DNA from: Comamonadaceae bacterium | GTDB lineage: Bacteria > Pseudomonadota > Gammaproteobacteria > Burkholderiales > Burkholderiaceae_C | Reading direction: 5' to 3' | Assembly (NCBI GenBank): GCA_015999985.1 | Contig: JAECRA010000001.1 | Span: forward strand, 1 to 58,472 | DNA: 58,472 nucleotides | Shown: piece by piece, positions 27,280 to 35,821 of the stretch | Layout of the letters: each line of letters starts with the position of its first letter | Numbering within the stretch: the stretch's first letter is position 1 | The notes under the pieces: generated by a model | Database searches by the model: none | What the model was told of the DNA's origin: nothing | Seen by the model: only the letters and a program-made list of their open reading frames with translations | Made by a program: the position numbers and the translations under genes

Positions 27280-27375
27280 ACCATCCTGGTGAATGAGCGC
27301 AGAAGGCGCTTGCATTCAACCCAGGAACATGGCGTGGACTTGATTTGCAGAGCGCTATTGTCCGCGAAGTAGTAG
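27280..27375 (+). repeat. direct repeat, left copy
   Basis: An imperfect copy of 32368-32462. Shared blocks include CATTCAACCCAGGAAC and TTGTCCGCGAAGTAGTAG. Each copy contains a small inverted repeat opening with GAATG and closing with CATTC. The two copies bracket the 5-kb cassette. Confidence 0.85.
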
Positions 27376-27430
27376 TCAATATAGTAATTTAGTTTTCAAT
27401 AAAGAATTGATAACCATTCATGCTCACTCG

Positions 27431-27460
27431 CCGTCGGTCTTTGACGAGCGTGTGTCCAAC
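27431..27460 (-). pseudogene. remnant of the 3' end of a DUF1428 gene
   Basis: Read leftward it encodes LDTRSSK-like residues matching the LDTSSSKD end of the intact DUF1428 gene at 32465-32495, with a 1-nt deletion that removes the stop frame. About 85-90% of the aligned bases agree. Only this tail survives. Confidence 0.65.
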
Positions 27461-27666
27461 CTATCCGAACAAAATGAAATAGCTGCACTCGTACTCAGAG
27501 CCAGGCCTAGGCGGCCCCGCGCAAACCGCAGTGATCTCAGGCAGTATCGCGAGGCTTTGAAAGTGGCCGGCCAGGTGCGGCCGGCTAGGCGTGGCCATGG
27601 GTTCCAAGGCGCGATTTCACGTGCAGATATCTGCAGGGCAGCTAAAGCCCAGCCAAAATTTGTGAG

Positions 27667-28899
27667 TCACCTCGACTTTCTATGCGATAGCTCGAAGAAA
27701 TCTCGACGAAATTGGTCTATCTGATGGAGATGTGGCACGACCCCTATGCCGGGAGTAGTCGGCAAGCGAAGAAATCCTTCGCTGATCCATGGTGCATAGC
27801 TGCTGGAGTCTCGAAGCGGATTCGGGTTAACGTCTATCTCGGCATAACCACGCCCACCGGTCGCGGCAAGTACATGGGCAGATGTCGCTGCTGCAATGTG
27901 GGTGCCGAATGAGTGGGGACAAAACAGACGGCCCGCGTTCTCAGTGTCGACGCCAATTTCGTGGCAGCCACTGACGCCGCCCCACTTTGCGACATCAGGC
28001 TGGATCACGCCAAGCCAGCGAGATGCTTCGAGAAACTCCCCTTTGGACATCAGATTCTCCCCCCCGGCCAACCGAGTGGCCGACGCGCGCGCCAAACGCT
28101 CCCACTCGAGCTGCGACCGATTCGGCGCCATCGGTTCCTCAATCCATTCCAGTGCCACTTGATTGAGCTGCGCCACCGCATCCAGGGCCTTGTCAATGGT
28201 CCAGCCGCAATTGGCATCGACCATCATTCGCTCGGAAGAGGCAAGCCTTCGTCCCTGGTCGATGATCGAAGTAAGCGTTTTCGCATCGTCAAAGCCCGCC
28301 TTGAACTTGAAGGCACGATGGCCCTGAGATCTGAGGACATCAAGGCCTGCGGCGGATATGTCGGGCGAAAGCCCGCTGGCATAGCACCGCATGATGTTGG
28401 CTTGGCCGCCGAGGAGCTTGAACAGCGGCTGTCTGGCGATGCGCGAGCGCAGGTCCCAGAGCGCGCAGTCCACGCCCCCTAGCACTTGTGAGACAGGGCC
28501 CGGTTCCCCTGCCAAAGTAATGACAGGCGTGAGGTTGGTTCGCAGATCGGCGATGACTCCGGGAATGTCGTGGACATGGCAACCCAGGAGAGCTGGTGCG
28601 ACGAATTCACGCAGCAGCATAAAGCGATGCAAAGCGCCTGCAGCAGGCATACCACACCACACCTCACCCCAACCAGTACATCCGTTTTCGTCGGTCACGG
28701 AGAGCAGCAAGGCTCCCCGTTCGCTTCTTGCCCCGAACGATGAAACGATCCTCTGGCTAGGGGCAATGAACGCATAAGCCGCGATTTGAGCAATGCGAAA
28801 ATCGAAGAGCGGTTGAGTGGCTCCGGGCTTAGCCCAACTGCGAGGCGCTCGCTCGTCTTTGATGCTCACGTCAGACGTGACCATATTTGCTGAGAGCAT
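27667..28899 (-). CDS. enolase-superfamily dehydratase/racemase (mandelate racemase-like)
   Basis: A 410-residue protein with the superfamily pattern: a KFKAG catalytic-lysine motif, metal ligands in MVDANCGW (Asp), WIEEPM (Glu) and GGENL (Glu), then QPDVAKWGG and CPHSFGTHI with a His near the end. Members dehydrate or racemise sugar acids and hydroxy acids. The start overlaps the RraA-like gene by 29 bp; ATG 28884 would shorten the overlap to 14 bp. It is the last gene of the SDR-RraA-enolase operon. The substrate is probably a hydroxy or sugar acid. Confidence 0.88.
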   Translation of the reverse strand: MLSANMVTSDVSIKDERAPRSWAKPGATQPLFDFRIAQIAAYAFIAPSQRIVSSFGARSERGALLLSVTDENGCTGWGEVWCGMPAAGALHRFMLLREFVAPALLGCHVHDIPGVIADLRTNLTPVITLAGEPGPVSQVLGGVDCALWDLRSRIARQPLFKLLGGQANIMRCYASGLSPDISAAGLDVLRSQGHRAFKFKAGFDDAKTLTSIIDQGRRLASSERMMVDANCGWTIDKALDAVAQLNQVALEWIEEPMAPNRSQLEWERLARASATRLAGGENLMSKGEFLEASRWLGVIQPDVAKWGGVSGCHEIGVDTENAGRLFCPHSFGTHIAAATSAHVLAATGGRGYAEIDVNPNPLRDSSSYAPWISEGFLRLPTTPGIGVVPHLHQIDQFRRDFFELSHRKSR

Positions 28900-29563
28900 C
28901 TGCCAAGCTCAAGCCGGCGGCAAGCTCTTTGCGGATCTCGGCTTCCTGCAAGGTCAACCTTTCCGCTTCAGCCAGAACCACCTCCACCTGTGCAGCTGGA
29001 ATCACAATGGCGCCATCCGCGTCGGCCAGAATAAAGTCACCAGGACTCACTTGGACCGTTTTAGTAGTAGCGCCCGCCATGAACACGGGCTCTTGCCATC
29101 CCGTGACCTGCCAGCGGCCTATGGACTGAACCGGTGTGCGATACCGCGCGAAGATAGGAAAGTTCATCTTTCCCAGCCATAGAAGATCGCGGATGCCGCC
29201 GTCAATCAGGGCCCCCACGCTGCCTTTTTCCCTCATTCCGATCGCAATCAGTTCGCCAAAGTAGCAGATGCCCTGCCCATCTCCGGACCACACGCTGATC
29301 TCATCTTCCTTGATCTCGCTACAAGCAAGCATTTTTTTGGGATCGCCGCCCTGCGGTCCGGGCACCATTTGCCCCCGCACCGTAAACGCCCATCCAGCCA
29401 ATCGGTCGGTCCCGCTGAGCTGTTGAAATTCCGGCGCCAGGCCTTGATTCAAAAAGCCCATCTCGTCGAGGACGTCGGCCACGTTGGCTGTATCTACTTT
29501 CAGGAAGCGCTCACGGATCTCACGTCGCTGTTGGCTGGTAAATTGCATTTCTTGGTCTTTCAT
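28871..29563 (-). CDS. RraA-like family protein (class II pyruvate aldolase type)
   Basis: A 230-residue RraA/HMG-aldolase fold protein. The diagnostic GALIDGGIRD segment carries the Arg and Asp used by 4-hydroxy-4-methyl-2-oxoglutarate / 4-carboxy-4-hydroxy-2-oxoadipate aldolases. It overlaps the SDR gene by 4 bp. Next to a dehydratase and a dehydrogenase, an aldolase or oxaloacetate-decarboxylase role is more likely than RNase E control. Confidence 0.87.
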   Translation of the reverse strand: MKDQEMQFTSQQRREIRERFLKVDTANVADVLDEMGFLNQGLAPEFQQLSGTDRLAGWAFTVRGQMVPGPQGGDPKKMLACSEIKEDEISVWSGDGQGICYFGELIAIGMREKGSVGALIDGGIRDLLWLGKMNFPIFARYRTPVQSIGRWQVTGWQEPVFMAGATTKTVQVSPGDFILADADGAIVIPAAQVEVVLAEAERLTLQEAEIRKELAAGLSLADALSKYGHV

Positions 29564-30345
29564 ATGCTGGAAATGAGGCCGCCGTCCACGCGAATGACGG
29601 TGCCGGTGATATAGCTAGCCCGAGCGCTAGCCAGGAAAGTGATTGCGTCGGCGTATTCATTCGGATTCCCATAGCGTCCGATCGGGATACTTGCAATGCT
29701 GTTGGCCGAAACTTCTTCGGGTGTTGATCCGGCCGCCGTGGCTTTTGCATGGTCGAGATCGACAATCCGCTGGGTTGCAATCCGACCTGGTACCGTCACG
29801 TTGACAGTCACTCCGTGCCTGGCGATCTCTCCTGCCAGAGATTTAGACCAGCCCACCAAGGCCAGGCGCAGCGCATTTGAAGCCGCCAGATTGGGAATAG
29901 GCGCCACTACGCCCGACGATGTCGAGGTGATGATTCGGCCCCACCCGCGGCTTTTCATACCTTCAGCAATAGGCCGTGTGAGAGAGACCAGAGACAGAAC
30001 CATGGAGTCGAAGTAGCCGCGCCACTGTTCGTCCGAGACTTGGTCCGTGGAGGCAGGTCGAGGCCCGCCCGAGTTATTGATGAGAATGTCCACGGGGCCG
30101 AACTTCTTCTCAAGGACGCCCAGTCTTTCGGCGTGATGCTCTGTTCTGGAAAGGTCCCATTGCATCGCGCCTGCGGTTCCTCCCGACGCCCGAATCGCTG
30201 CGGCCACGGACTCCGCGGCTTCCAGGTTGACGTCGGCCACCGCCACACTGCATCCCTCTTTGCTGAGCGCGTGAGCGATCGCTCCGCCCAGACCGCCGCC
30301 ACCGGCCATCACGAGGGCCGTTTTCTTGTTGATGCCTAAATCCAT
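29560..30345 (-). CDS. short-chain dehydrogenase/reductase-like protein lacking the YxxxK motif
   Basis: A 261-residue Rossmann protein with glycine-rich AGGGGLGGAIA (residues 14-24), NNSGG (90-94) and the PGRIATQ region. At the active site the Ser is kept (STSS, 141-144), but Y-x-x-x-K is replaced by Leu153-Ala-Ala-Ser-Asn157. Either the enzyme uses other residues or it is not a classical oxidoreductase; similar divergent SDRs appear to exist. ATG 30345 follows AGGAGCG, a good ribosome site, and lies 2 bp after the Bug stop. Confidence 0.88.
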   Translation of the reverse strand: MDLGINKKTALVMAGGGGLGGAIAHALSKEGCSVAVADVNLEAAESVAAAIRASGGTAGAMQWDLSRTEHHAERLGVLEKKFGPVDILINNSGGPRPASTDQVSDEQWRGYFDSMVLSLVSLTRPIAEGMKSRGWGRIITSTSSGVVAPIPNLAASNALRLALVGWSKSLAGEIARHGVTVNVTVPGRIATQRIVDLDHAKATAAGSTPEEVSANSIASIPIGRYGNPNEYADAITFLASARASYITGTVIRVDGGLISSI

Positions 30346-30347
30346 GT

Positions 30348-31328
30348 TCAACGCTCCTGTTGTAGTGCGGGTGCGTTTGCAACCGTCGTTTTCCAAACCT
30401 CGGATTCGGATTGCCAGAATTTCTGAAAGGCCGCTAGTGAGCTGTCACCAGGTAGGAAACCTGCGTCCGCCAGCTTCTTGACCAACTCAGGATTTGCAAA
30501 GGCGCGTGCAACAGAGTTGGCAATCTTCTCCGCTCTTTCTCGGGGCACGTCCTTGCTGGCGAAGAGACCGGCCCACGTCGTCACTACAAAGTTCGGCAGG
30601 CCCGACTCGGCGACTGTGGGGACCGCTGGAGCCAGCGAGAATCTCTTGCTGCCGGTGACTGCGATTCGGCGAACTCTGCCGCTGGCCACCACCGACTCGG
30701 TCGATGGAAGGGATTCGAACAACAGGTCCGCTTCACCTGACGCCACACCGAGAGCAGCAGCAGGGCTACCGTTGAAAGGCACCGCGTAGATGTCAACTCG
30801 AGCCGTTTGCTTGAAGAGCTCGATGGAAGCATGAGAGGCACTGCCGACAGCGGCATATGCAGCTGTGAGCTTTCCCGGAGATTTCTTGGCAGCGGCTATG
30901 ACGTCGCTGACACTGTGTAGCTTCGACGCGGAATTCACCACCAGGCTGAAGTCGGTCCTGTAGATTTGGCTGACAGCATAGAAATCCGTGAGAAAGGAAC
31001 CGGCCTGCTTGGGATAAACGTGCGGCGTGATCGACATGGTGCTCTGCGGCGCCATCAGGAAGGTGTAGCCATCTGGCGCGGCCTTGAGCACCTCACGTGC
31101 TGCCAACGTGCCATTGACGCCCGGGCGGTTGTCGATCACGACCGGCTGCTTCAATTCCGCCGATACAAACGCACCCACCAGGCGTGCGCCGATGTCTGGC
31201 GTGGACCCGGCAGGTGTGGCGACAACGATGCGGATGGGGCGCTCTGGATAGTTCTGTGCTTGAGCGGGCAACGAAAGGGTGAGTAATGCGCCGCCGATGG
31301 CGGCACTCAGACGGAGGAGATTGCACAC
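30348..31328 (-). CDS. Bug-family (TTT) periplasmic binding protein
   Basis: A 326-residue binding protein with a signal peptide ending at LPAQAQ. Landmarks are YPERPIRIVVATPAGSTPD, VIDNRPGVNG and APDGYTFLM. It is first in the cassette operon (Bug, SDR, RraA, enolase superfamily) and divergent from a LysR gene. As with the other copies, no permease lies nearby. Confidence 0.92.
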   Translation of the reverse strand: MCNLLRLSAAIGGALLTLSLPAQAQNYPERPIRIVVATPAGSTPDIGARLVGAFVSAELKQPVVIDNRPGVNGTLAAREVLKAAPDGYTFLMAPQSTMSITPHVYPKQAGSFLTDFYAVSQIYRTDFSLVVNSASKLHSVSDVIAAAKKSPGKLTAAYAAVGSASHASIELFKQTARVDIYAVPFNGSPAAALGVASGEADLLFESLPSTESVVASGRVRRIAVTGSKRFSLAPAVPTVAESGLPNFVVTTWAGLFASKDVPRERAEKIANSVARAFANPELVKKLADAGFLPGDSSLAAFQKFWQSESEVWKTTVANAPALQQER

Positions 31329-31417
31329 GGTTTGGGCCTTGGTGTTGAGGGGGTAAGCGAAATATAGAAGCGTGCGGGTTTCGCGTCCAATATCATTGAA
31401 GTAAGGAGCGATACGTT

Positions 31418-32356
31418 ATGAATACCCCCTTTCACGCGCCGGAACTTCGAGTTCTGCGGCAGTTTTCCGTGGTGGCTGCGTCAACCAGCCTCCGGCAAGC
31501 AGCCGAGCGGCTCAACATGTCTCAGCCGCCACTGAGCGTTGCCATGCGGAATCTGGAAAGCCAAATCGGAGCTCGGCTATTTGAAAGAACCGCAGCAGGC
31601 ATCGTGCTTACCGACGCAGGGCGGGTCCTGGAGCGGGAAGCGACGGCATTGCTTTCTCATGCGCACCGCGCTATCGAGCTGACTCGGGCAACGGCAGCTG
31701 GTTTGGCAGGGGAGATCCGGGTCGCTTTTATTACCTCCGCGATGGTTAGTTTCCTGCCTGACGTACTCGCCACGTTTTCCGAGCGCTACCCCGACGTACG
31801 CCTGCGACTGGTGGAAGCGGTGTCTGTGGAGGTGGCAGACCTTCTTTCCGCCGGGAAGGCAGATGTAGGATTCTTGAGTCCACCTGTTGATTTTTCAGTT
31901 CCGATGGATTGCCAGACCGTACATGCCGATCGGCTGGTCGCGATCCTTCCTGCCAAACATCCATTGGCTTCGCGCAAGAGCATTCCGTTGTCTGCACTTT
32001 CGCAAGAGCGTTTTGTATCGTTCTCGGCAGACCGGGTACCTGCGTTCTCACAGCGAATCGTCGGTGCCTGCCTGGAGGTTGGTTTTCAACCGCGCATTGT
32101 CCAGGAGGCTGCGCATATCTTTACGATTCAGTCCTTGGTTGCGGGGAACTTCGGGGTCGCTCTGGTGCCAGGGTCGACAGCGGGAAACCACAGAGGACTT
32201 GCTCGGGTGCCAATCTCCGGAAAGTCGCGGCTCTTGGACATCACTATCGACATGGCCTATCTTGCTTCGCGCGCTTCAACCAGCAGCCTGAACTTCATTG
32301 AACACTGCATGGCTCAGGCCCGTTCAGGTGTGGCACGCGCTTCCTCATCGCCATGA
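31418..32356 (+). CDS. LysR-family transcriptional regulator
   Basis: A 312-residue LysR protein of the CatM/BenM-like branch: ELRVLRQFSVVAASTSLRQAAERLNMSQ HTH region, then an effector domain. AAGGAGCG lies 9 nt before ATG 31418. It is divergent from the Bug-SDR-RraA-enolase operon and inside the repeat-bracketed cassette, so it probably moved with the genes it controls. Confidence 0.92.
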   Translation: MNTPFHAPELRVLRQFSVVAASTSLRQAAERLNMSQPPLSVAMRNLESQIGARLFERTAAGIVLTDAGRVLEREATALLSHAHRAIELTRATAAGLAGEIRVAFITSAMVSFLPDVLATFSERYPDVRLRLVEAVSVEVADLLSAGKADVGFLSPPVDFSVPMDCQTVHADRLVAILPAKHPLASRKSIPLSALSQERFVSFSADRVPAFSQRIVGACLEVGFQPRIVQEAAHIFTIQSLVAGNFGVALVPGSTAGNHRGLARVPISGKSRLLDITIDMAYLASRASTSSLNFIEHCMAQARSGVARASSSP

Positions 32357-32367
32357 GCAACAGCGCA

Positions 32368-32462
32368 ACCGTCCTGGGGAATGAACGCAGTAGGCGCCTT
32401 CATTCAACCCAGGAACTTGGCGTGACTTGATTCGCGGAACGCAATTGTCCGCGAAGTAGTAG
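32368..32462 (+). repeat. direct repeat, right copy
   Basis: The counterpart of 27280-27375, here directly joined to the end of the intact DUF1428 gene. It contains a 7-bp inverted repeat GAATGAA (32379-32385) ... TTCATTC. It marks the right border of the cassette. Confidence 0.85.
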
Positions 32463-32467
32463 CTCCG

Positions 32468-32830
32468 TCAGTCTTTGGACGAGCTCGTGTCCAACATGGG
32501 CACGAAGCCGCCGTAGATCATGCGTTTGCCATCAAAGGGCATTTCCATGTTTTTCATGTCCGGGTCTTCCATCATCTTCTTGTTGGCCGCGTCACGCACC
32601 TCTTTCGAAGGCCATTCGATCCACGAGAAAACCACTGTTTCGCCCGCTTTCGCGTCTACCGAACGCTTGAAGTCGGTGACCTTGCCATCAGGCACATCGT
32701 CTCCCCAGCACTCGACCTGTCTAAGCGCGCCTAACTTCTTGGCTTTCTCAGAAAACGACTTGCTCAGGGCAAGGTACTGCTCTTTTTTATCAGAGGGTAC
32801 GGGGACAACAAATCCGTCGATATAGCTCAT
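32468..32830 (-). CDS. DUF1428 family protein
   Basis: A 120-residue ferredoxin-like (dimeric alpha-beta barrel) protein opening with MSYIDGFVVPVP and containing ECWGDDVPDGKVTDF and VVFSWIEWPSK, all typical of DUF1428. The function is unknown. ATG 32830 follows GGAGCAACC; the longer frame lacks family similarity. A degraded copy of its 3' end is found at 27431-27460. Confidence 0.9.
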   Translation of the reverse strand: MSYIDGFVVPVPSDKKEQYLALSKSFSEKAKKLGALRQVECWGDDVPDGKVTDFKRSVDAKAGETVVFSWIEWPSKEVRDAANKKMMEDPDMKNMEMPFDGKRMIYGGFVPMLDTSSSKD

Positions 32831-33086
32831 CGGTTGCTCCTTGAGGCAATGGGCCCTTGTGGTGGAACTTGAGCGAGGCGATCTGACGTCAGAGAAGAAG
32901 TCAGGCGAAATGGGCCTGTGCGCATTGAAAGCGCGAACGCTGCCTAACCCAATATTCAAGTATCTCCCGCTGTGAGAATAAGAGTCTGTAAGACAAAAAC
33001 GCTTGCACGCCTCAACGAACAGGTTGCCATCGATCGATGAAGTGGCAAGGCCCACTGGCCGCATCCCGCGTCCTTAAACTATAGGC

Positions 33087-33887
33087 ATGAATCGAAGAAA
33101 AATAGTTTTGTCAGCCTTGGTCTCGGGGTGGGCTTCGGCCGCCTTAGCCGCCTCACAGCGCCAGGAAAGAAGCGAGTGGTCACGCTTTTTCAAGGACGCC
33201 GATGCCCAGGGCAGCATCGTGGTGCTCGACGCCCGGGGTCCGTCAGAAACGACTCACGTCTACAACCTCACGCGTGCAGAGCGGCGTTATTCGCCTGCCT
33301 CTACTTTCAAAATTCCGCATAGTCTTTTCGCGCTGGATGCTGGGCTGCTGCGCGATGAGTTCCAACAGGTTCCGTGGGACGGTGTGAAGCGTTCGGTTGA
33401 TGCGTGGAACGCAGACCAGAATCTGCGCTCGGCAATGAGGAATTCCACCGTCTGGGTTTACGAACGCTTCGCAAAAGAGCTCGGCGATGCGCGCGAGACG
33501 GCCTATATGCGCAAGCTGGGATACGGCAATGCAGTGGCCACCGGCGAAAAGCCGTTTTGGGTGGAAGGCGATCTCGCCATTTCATCCTTCGAGCAGATTG
33601 CGTTCTTGCAGAAGCTATACCGCAATCAGCTGCCCTTTCAGGTCAACCACCAGCGGCTTGTCAAAGACGTGATGGTCAGTGAAGCGGGTTTTGACTGGAT
33701 ACTGCGCGCCAAAACGGGCTGGACCGGAAAGATCGGTTGGTGGGTTGGTTGGGTCGAATGGGCCAGCGGGCCGGTTTTCTTTGCCTTGAACATCGACACT
33801 CCGAACCGGCTTGGCGACCTTGCGAAGCGCCAGAGCATTACCCGCCACATCTTGCGGTCGATCAAGGCGTTACCGGAGCTTTCCTAA
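33087..33887 (+). CDS. class D (OXA-type) beta-lactamase
   Basis: A 266-residue secreted serine beta-lactamase with a signal peptide (cleavage near SAALAAS). All class D motifs are visible: Ser72-Thr-Phe-Lys75, Ser120-Thr-Val122, Tyr146-Gly-Asn148, Trp158 in FWVEG, and Lys209-Thr-Gly211. It should hydrolyse penicillins; carbapenem activity cannot be judged. It is divergent from the DUF1428 gene, and no integron or IS lies next to it, so it looks like a resident chromosomal gene. Confidence 0.93.
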   Translation: MNRRKIVLSALVSGWASAALAASQRQERSEWSRFFKDADAQGSIVVLDARGPSETTHVYNLTRAERRYSPASTFKIPHSLFALDAGLLRDEFQQVPWDGVKRSVDAWNADQNLRSAMRNSTVWVYERFAKELGDARETAYMRKLGYGNAVATGEKPFWVEGDLAISSFEQIAFLQKLYRNQLPFQVNHQRLVKDVMVSEAGFDWILRAKTGWTGKIGWWVGWVEWASGPVFFALNIDTPNRLGDLAKRQSITRHILRSIKALPELS

Positions 33888-34003
33888 TTGCAAGCGATGG
33901 TCACAATGGGCTTGGACTGGGACTGACTTTTACAAAGCTTTGCTGCGGCGCATTGGATGTGCAGTAATAATTTCTGCATCATTTTTGACGTGCGAGATGT
34001 GAT

Positions 34004-34561
34004 TTGCAATTTCTGGACTACGACCCTTCCGACATTGATGTTCGAGTCTCCGAACTTCTGGTGGCGACGAGCGACGCCGTAGAACCTTTGGTTCATCCCA
34101 ACGTGAGCGAAGCCCTGGCCATATTCCGCGAACATCTGAATATGGACGTGGTGTTTGTCTCGCAAATCCAGGATGGTCGAAGAACCTTCCGGGTGGTGGA
34201 GTCCAAGCCGGGGAAAACTTTATTGCAGGTGGGGCACTCGGACCCCGTCGAAGAGAGTTGGTGCCAGCATGTCGTGAGTGGCCGCCTGCCTCAGTACATG
34301 GCAGATGCGGGCCCCTTCATTGAGCGGGGCGATGCACCCACCCCAGCCTTTCCCATCGGCACGCATTTAAGCACTCCCATTTTGCTTGGAGATGGTAGTG
34401 TTTATGGCACGCTCTGCTGTTTTAGCCAAGTCGTGGAAAACAAGGTCGGGGAGTCTGATTTGCAGCGGCTTCGCACGGTGGCCCGCCTTCTGGCTGAGAA
34501 GCTGGGCACTTCCAAGAGAAAAGAACTCCAGCTGCAGCCGCTGGATGCCCGCCATCGCTAG
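34004..34561 (+). CDS. GAF domain protein
   Basis: A 185-residue cytoplasmic protein made almost entirely of one GAF domain (residues ~35-170), with VFVSQIQDGRRTFRVVE and STPILLGDGSVYGTLCCFS. No output domain is attached, so it may be a stand-alone sensor or signal partner. The start is taken as TTG 34004 because no upstream ATG or GTG is in frame. It lies between the beta-lactamase and a LysR gene with no clear operon. Confidence 0.75.
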   Translation: MQFLDYDPSDIDVRVSELLVATSDAVEPLVHPNVSEALAIFREHLNMDVVFVSQIQDGRRTFRVVESKPGKTLLQVGHSDPVEESWCQHVVSGRLPQYMADAGPFIERGDAPTPAFPIGTHLSTPILLGDGSVYGTLCCFSQVVENKVGESDLQRLRTVARLLAEKLGTSKRKELQLQPLDARHR

Positions 34562-34649
34562 GAATTCCAGGGTAGCGGCTACCCTGGCGCAAGCGTCTGG
34601 CAAATGAAGGTTTCGACGGCGATGAGCGTCAATACGTTATCGTCGGCTC

Positions 34650-35633
34650 ATGGAACACTCCAAGCTTTCCCTGGCACGCCGACTCAAGCTGCAGCAACTG
34701 GCCATTTTTGAAAAAGTGGTGGAGACTGGGTCCATCCTGGCTGCTTCACGGGCGCTGCACATGACGCAGCCAGCGGTCAGCAAGTCCGTACACGAGCTTG
34801 AAGCCCAGTTCGGCCAATCGCTTTTCACCAGGGGAAAGCGCGGGGTGAAGCTCACGGAATTTGGCGTGTTACTGCAACGCCACGCGCAGTCGCTGCTGGC
34901 TGACTTGCGGTTCCTGGCGGACGACGTGAATGCCTGGAGCAACGGCGTCTCCGGACAGGTGGTGGTGGGGGTGCTGATTTCAGCTTCGGCCCGACTGTTG
35001 CCCCGCGCGGTGGTCCGCATGCACGAAACGGCGCCCAATGTGGTTGTCACGGTCCGCGTAGGTTCCAACGATGTGCTCTTCCCGGAGCTTGCACGTGGCG
35101 TGGTTGATGTGGTGGTGGGGCTGTTGCCGGACATCCAGGCCGAAGTTTCCTCAGGGAGCCTCACCCATATTCCCTTGTACGACGAAACCTTGTGCGCAGT
35201 GGTTGCACGCGATCATCCACTGGCCGGTGACCCGAGCATTGACCCTCACCAACTCGAGAACATGGCGTGGATTGTGCCCACCCAGGAGTCCGCCGCATGG
35301 CGCTCGGCCGATGCTTTCTTTGAGGCCGCAGGGCTGGCTGCGCCAAAGCGTCTGGTGGAATCCGTCTCCATTTTGACCAACCTGGAGCTTTTGCTGGAGT
35401 CATCCATGGTGGCGCTGATGCCGCACGCGGTCGCCGAGCAATTTGTTCGTTCCGGCCTTCTCAGCATCTTGCCTCTGCGCTTGGCCAGCAGCTTCGGCAA
35501 GGTGGGCTACACCCTCTATGCAGAGCGCACACCCACAGCGGCCACTCAGCGCTTGCTGCAGACCTTGCACGAAGTGGGCGAAAGCGTGCGGCTGGAGCTG
35601 ATAGCCAACAGCCCGCCCGCTGACACCCGATAA
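34650..35633 (+). CDS. LysR-family regulator upstream of the nba-type operon
   Basis: A 327-residue LysR protein of the GbpR/PcaQ-like type: RRLKLQQLAIFEKVVETGS, HTH ALHMTQPAVSKSVHELE and a C-terminal effector domain. It reads in the same direction as the 3-hydroxyanthranilate operon, 188 bp upstream of it, rather than divergently. It is the likely regulator; the ligand may be 3-hydroxyanthranilate or a pathway intermediate. Confidence 0.9.
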   Translation: MEHSKLSLARRLKLQQLAIFEKVVETGSILAASRALHMTQPAVSKSVHELEAQFGQSLFTRGKRGVKLTEFGVLLQRHAQSLLADLRFLADDVNAWSNGVSGQVVVGVLISASARLLPRAVVRMHETAPNVVVTVRVGSNDVLFPELARGVVDVVVGLLPDIQAEVSSGSLTHIPLYDETLCAVVARDHPLAGDPSIDPHQLENMAWIVPTQESAAWRSADAFFEAAGLAAPKRLVESVSILTNLELLLESSMVALMPHAVAEQFVRSGLLSILPLRLASSFGKVGYTLYAERTPTAATQRLLQTLHEVGESVRLELIANSPPADTR

Positions 35634-35821
35634 GTCATGAGGGTGCTGAGGCGCGGGCCTGAACTCATCGAAGATGAGGTATTCCTGTTGGTTATAGATG
35701 GCGCCTGCTCTTTCATTATCCAAAGCTGGCATTTCTCCCTACAGTCCATCCATATAAAGACGCCTGGGAGAGCTTCCTTAAAGGCGTTCCCACCATTGAT
35801 GGTTTTTGCGGGAGTTCCACT

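Larger units (their letters stand above)
27111..27666. other. long intergenic stretch with a repeat, an AT-rich patch and a gene remnant
   Basis: It holds the left direct repeat (27280-27375), an AT-rich patch (about 27375-27420), a degraded copy of the 3' end of a DUF1428 gene (27431-27460) and a hairpin GCCGGCC (27566-27572) / GGCCGGC (27579-27585) without a T-run. A rightward open frame (27407-27724) has no recognisable product. Confidence 0.6.

Noticed and set aside
27407..27724. 105-residue rightward open frame in the intergenic stretch
   Set aside because: No family is recognised, its start lies in the AT-rich patch and its end runs into the enolase-superfamily gene. It could be a degraded fragment but cannot be supported as a gene.
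27280..32462. cassette flanks as insertion-sequence terminal repeats
   Set aside because: The repeats are direct rather than terminally inverted, no transposase lies between them, and no short target duplication is visible.
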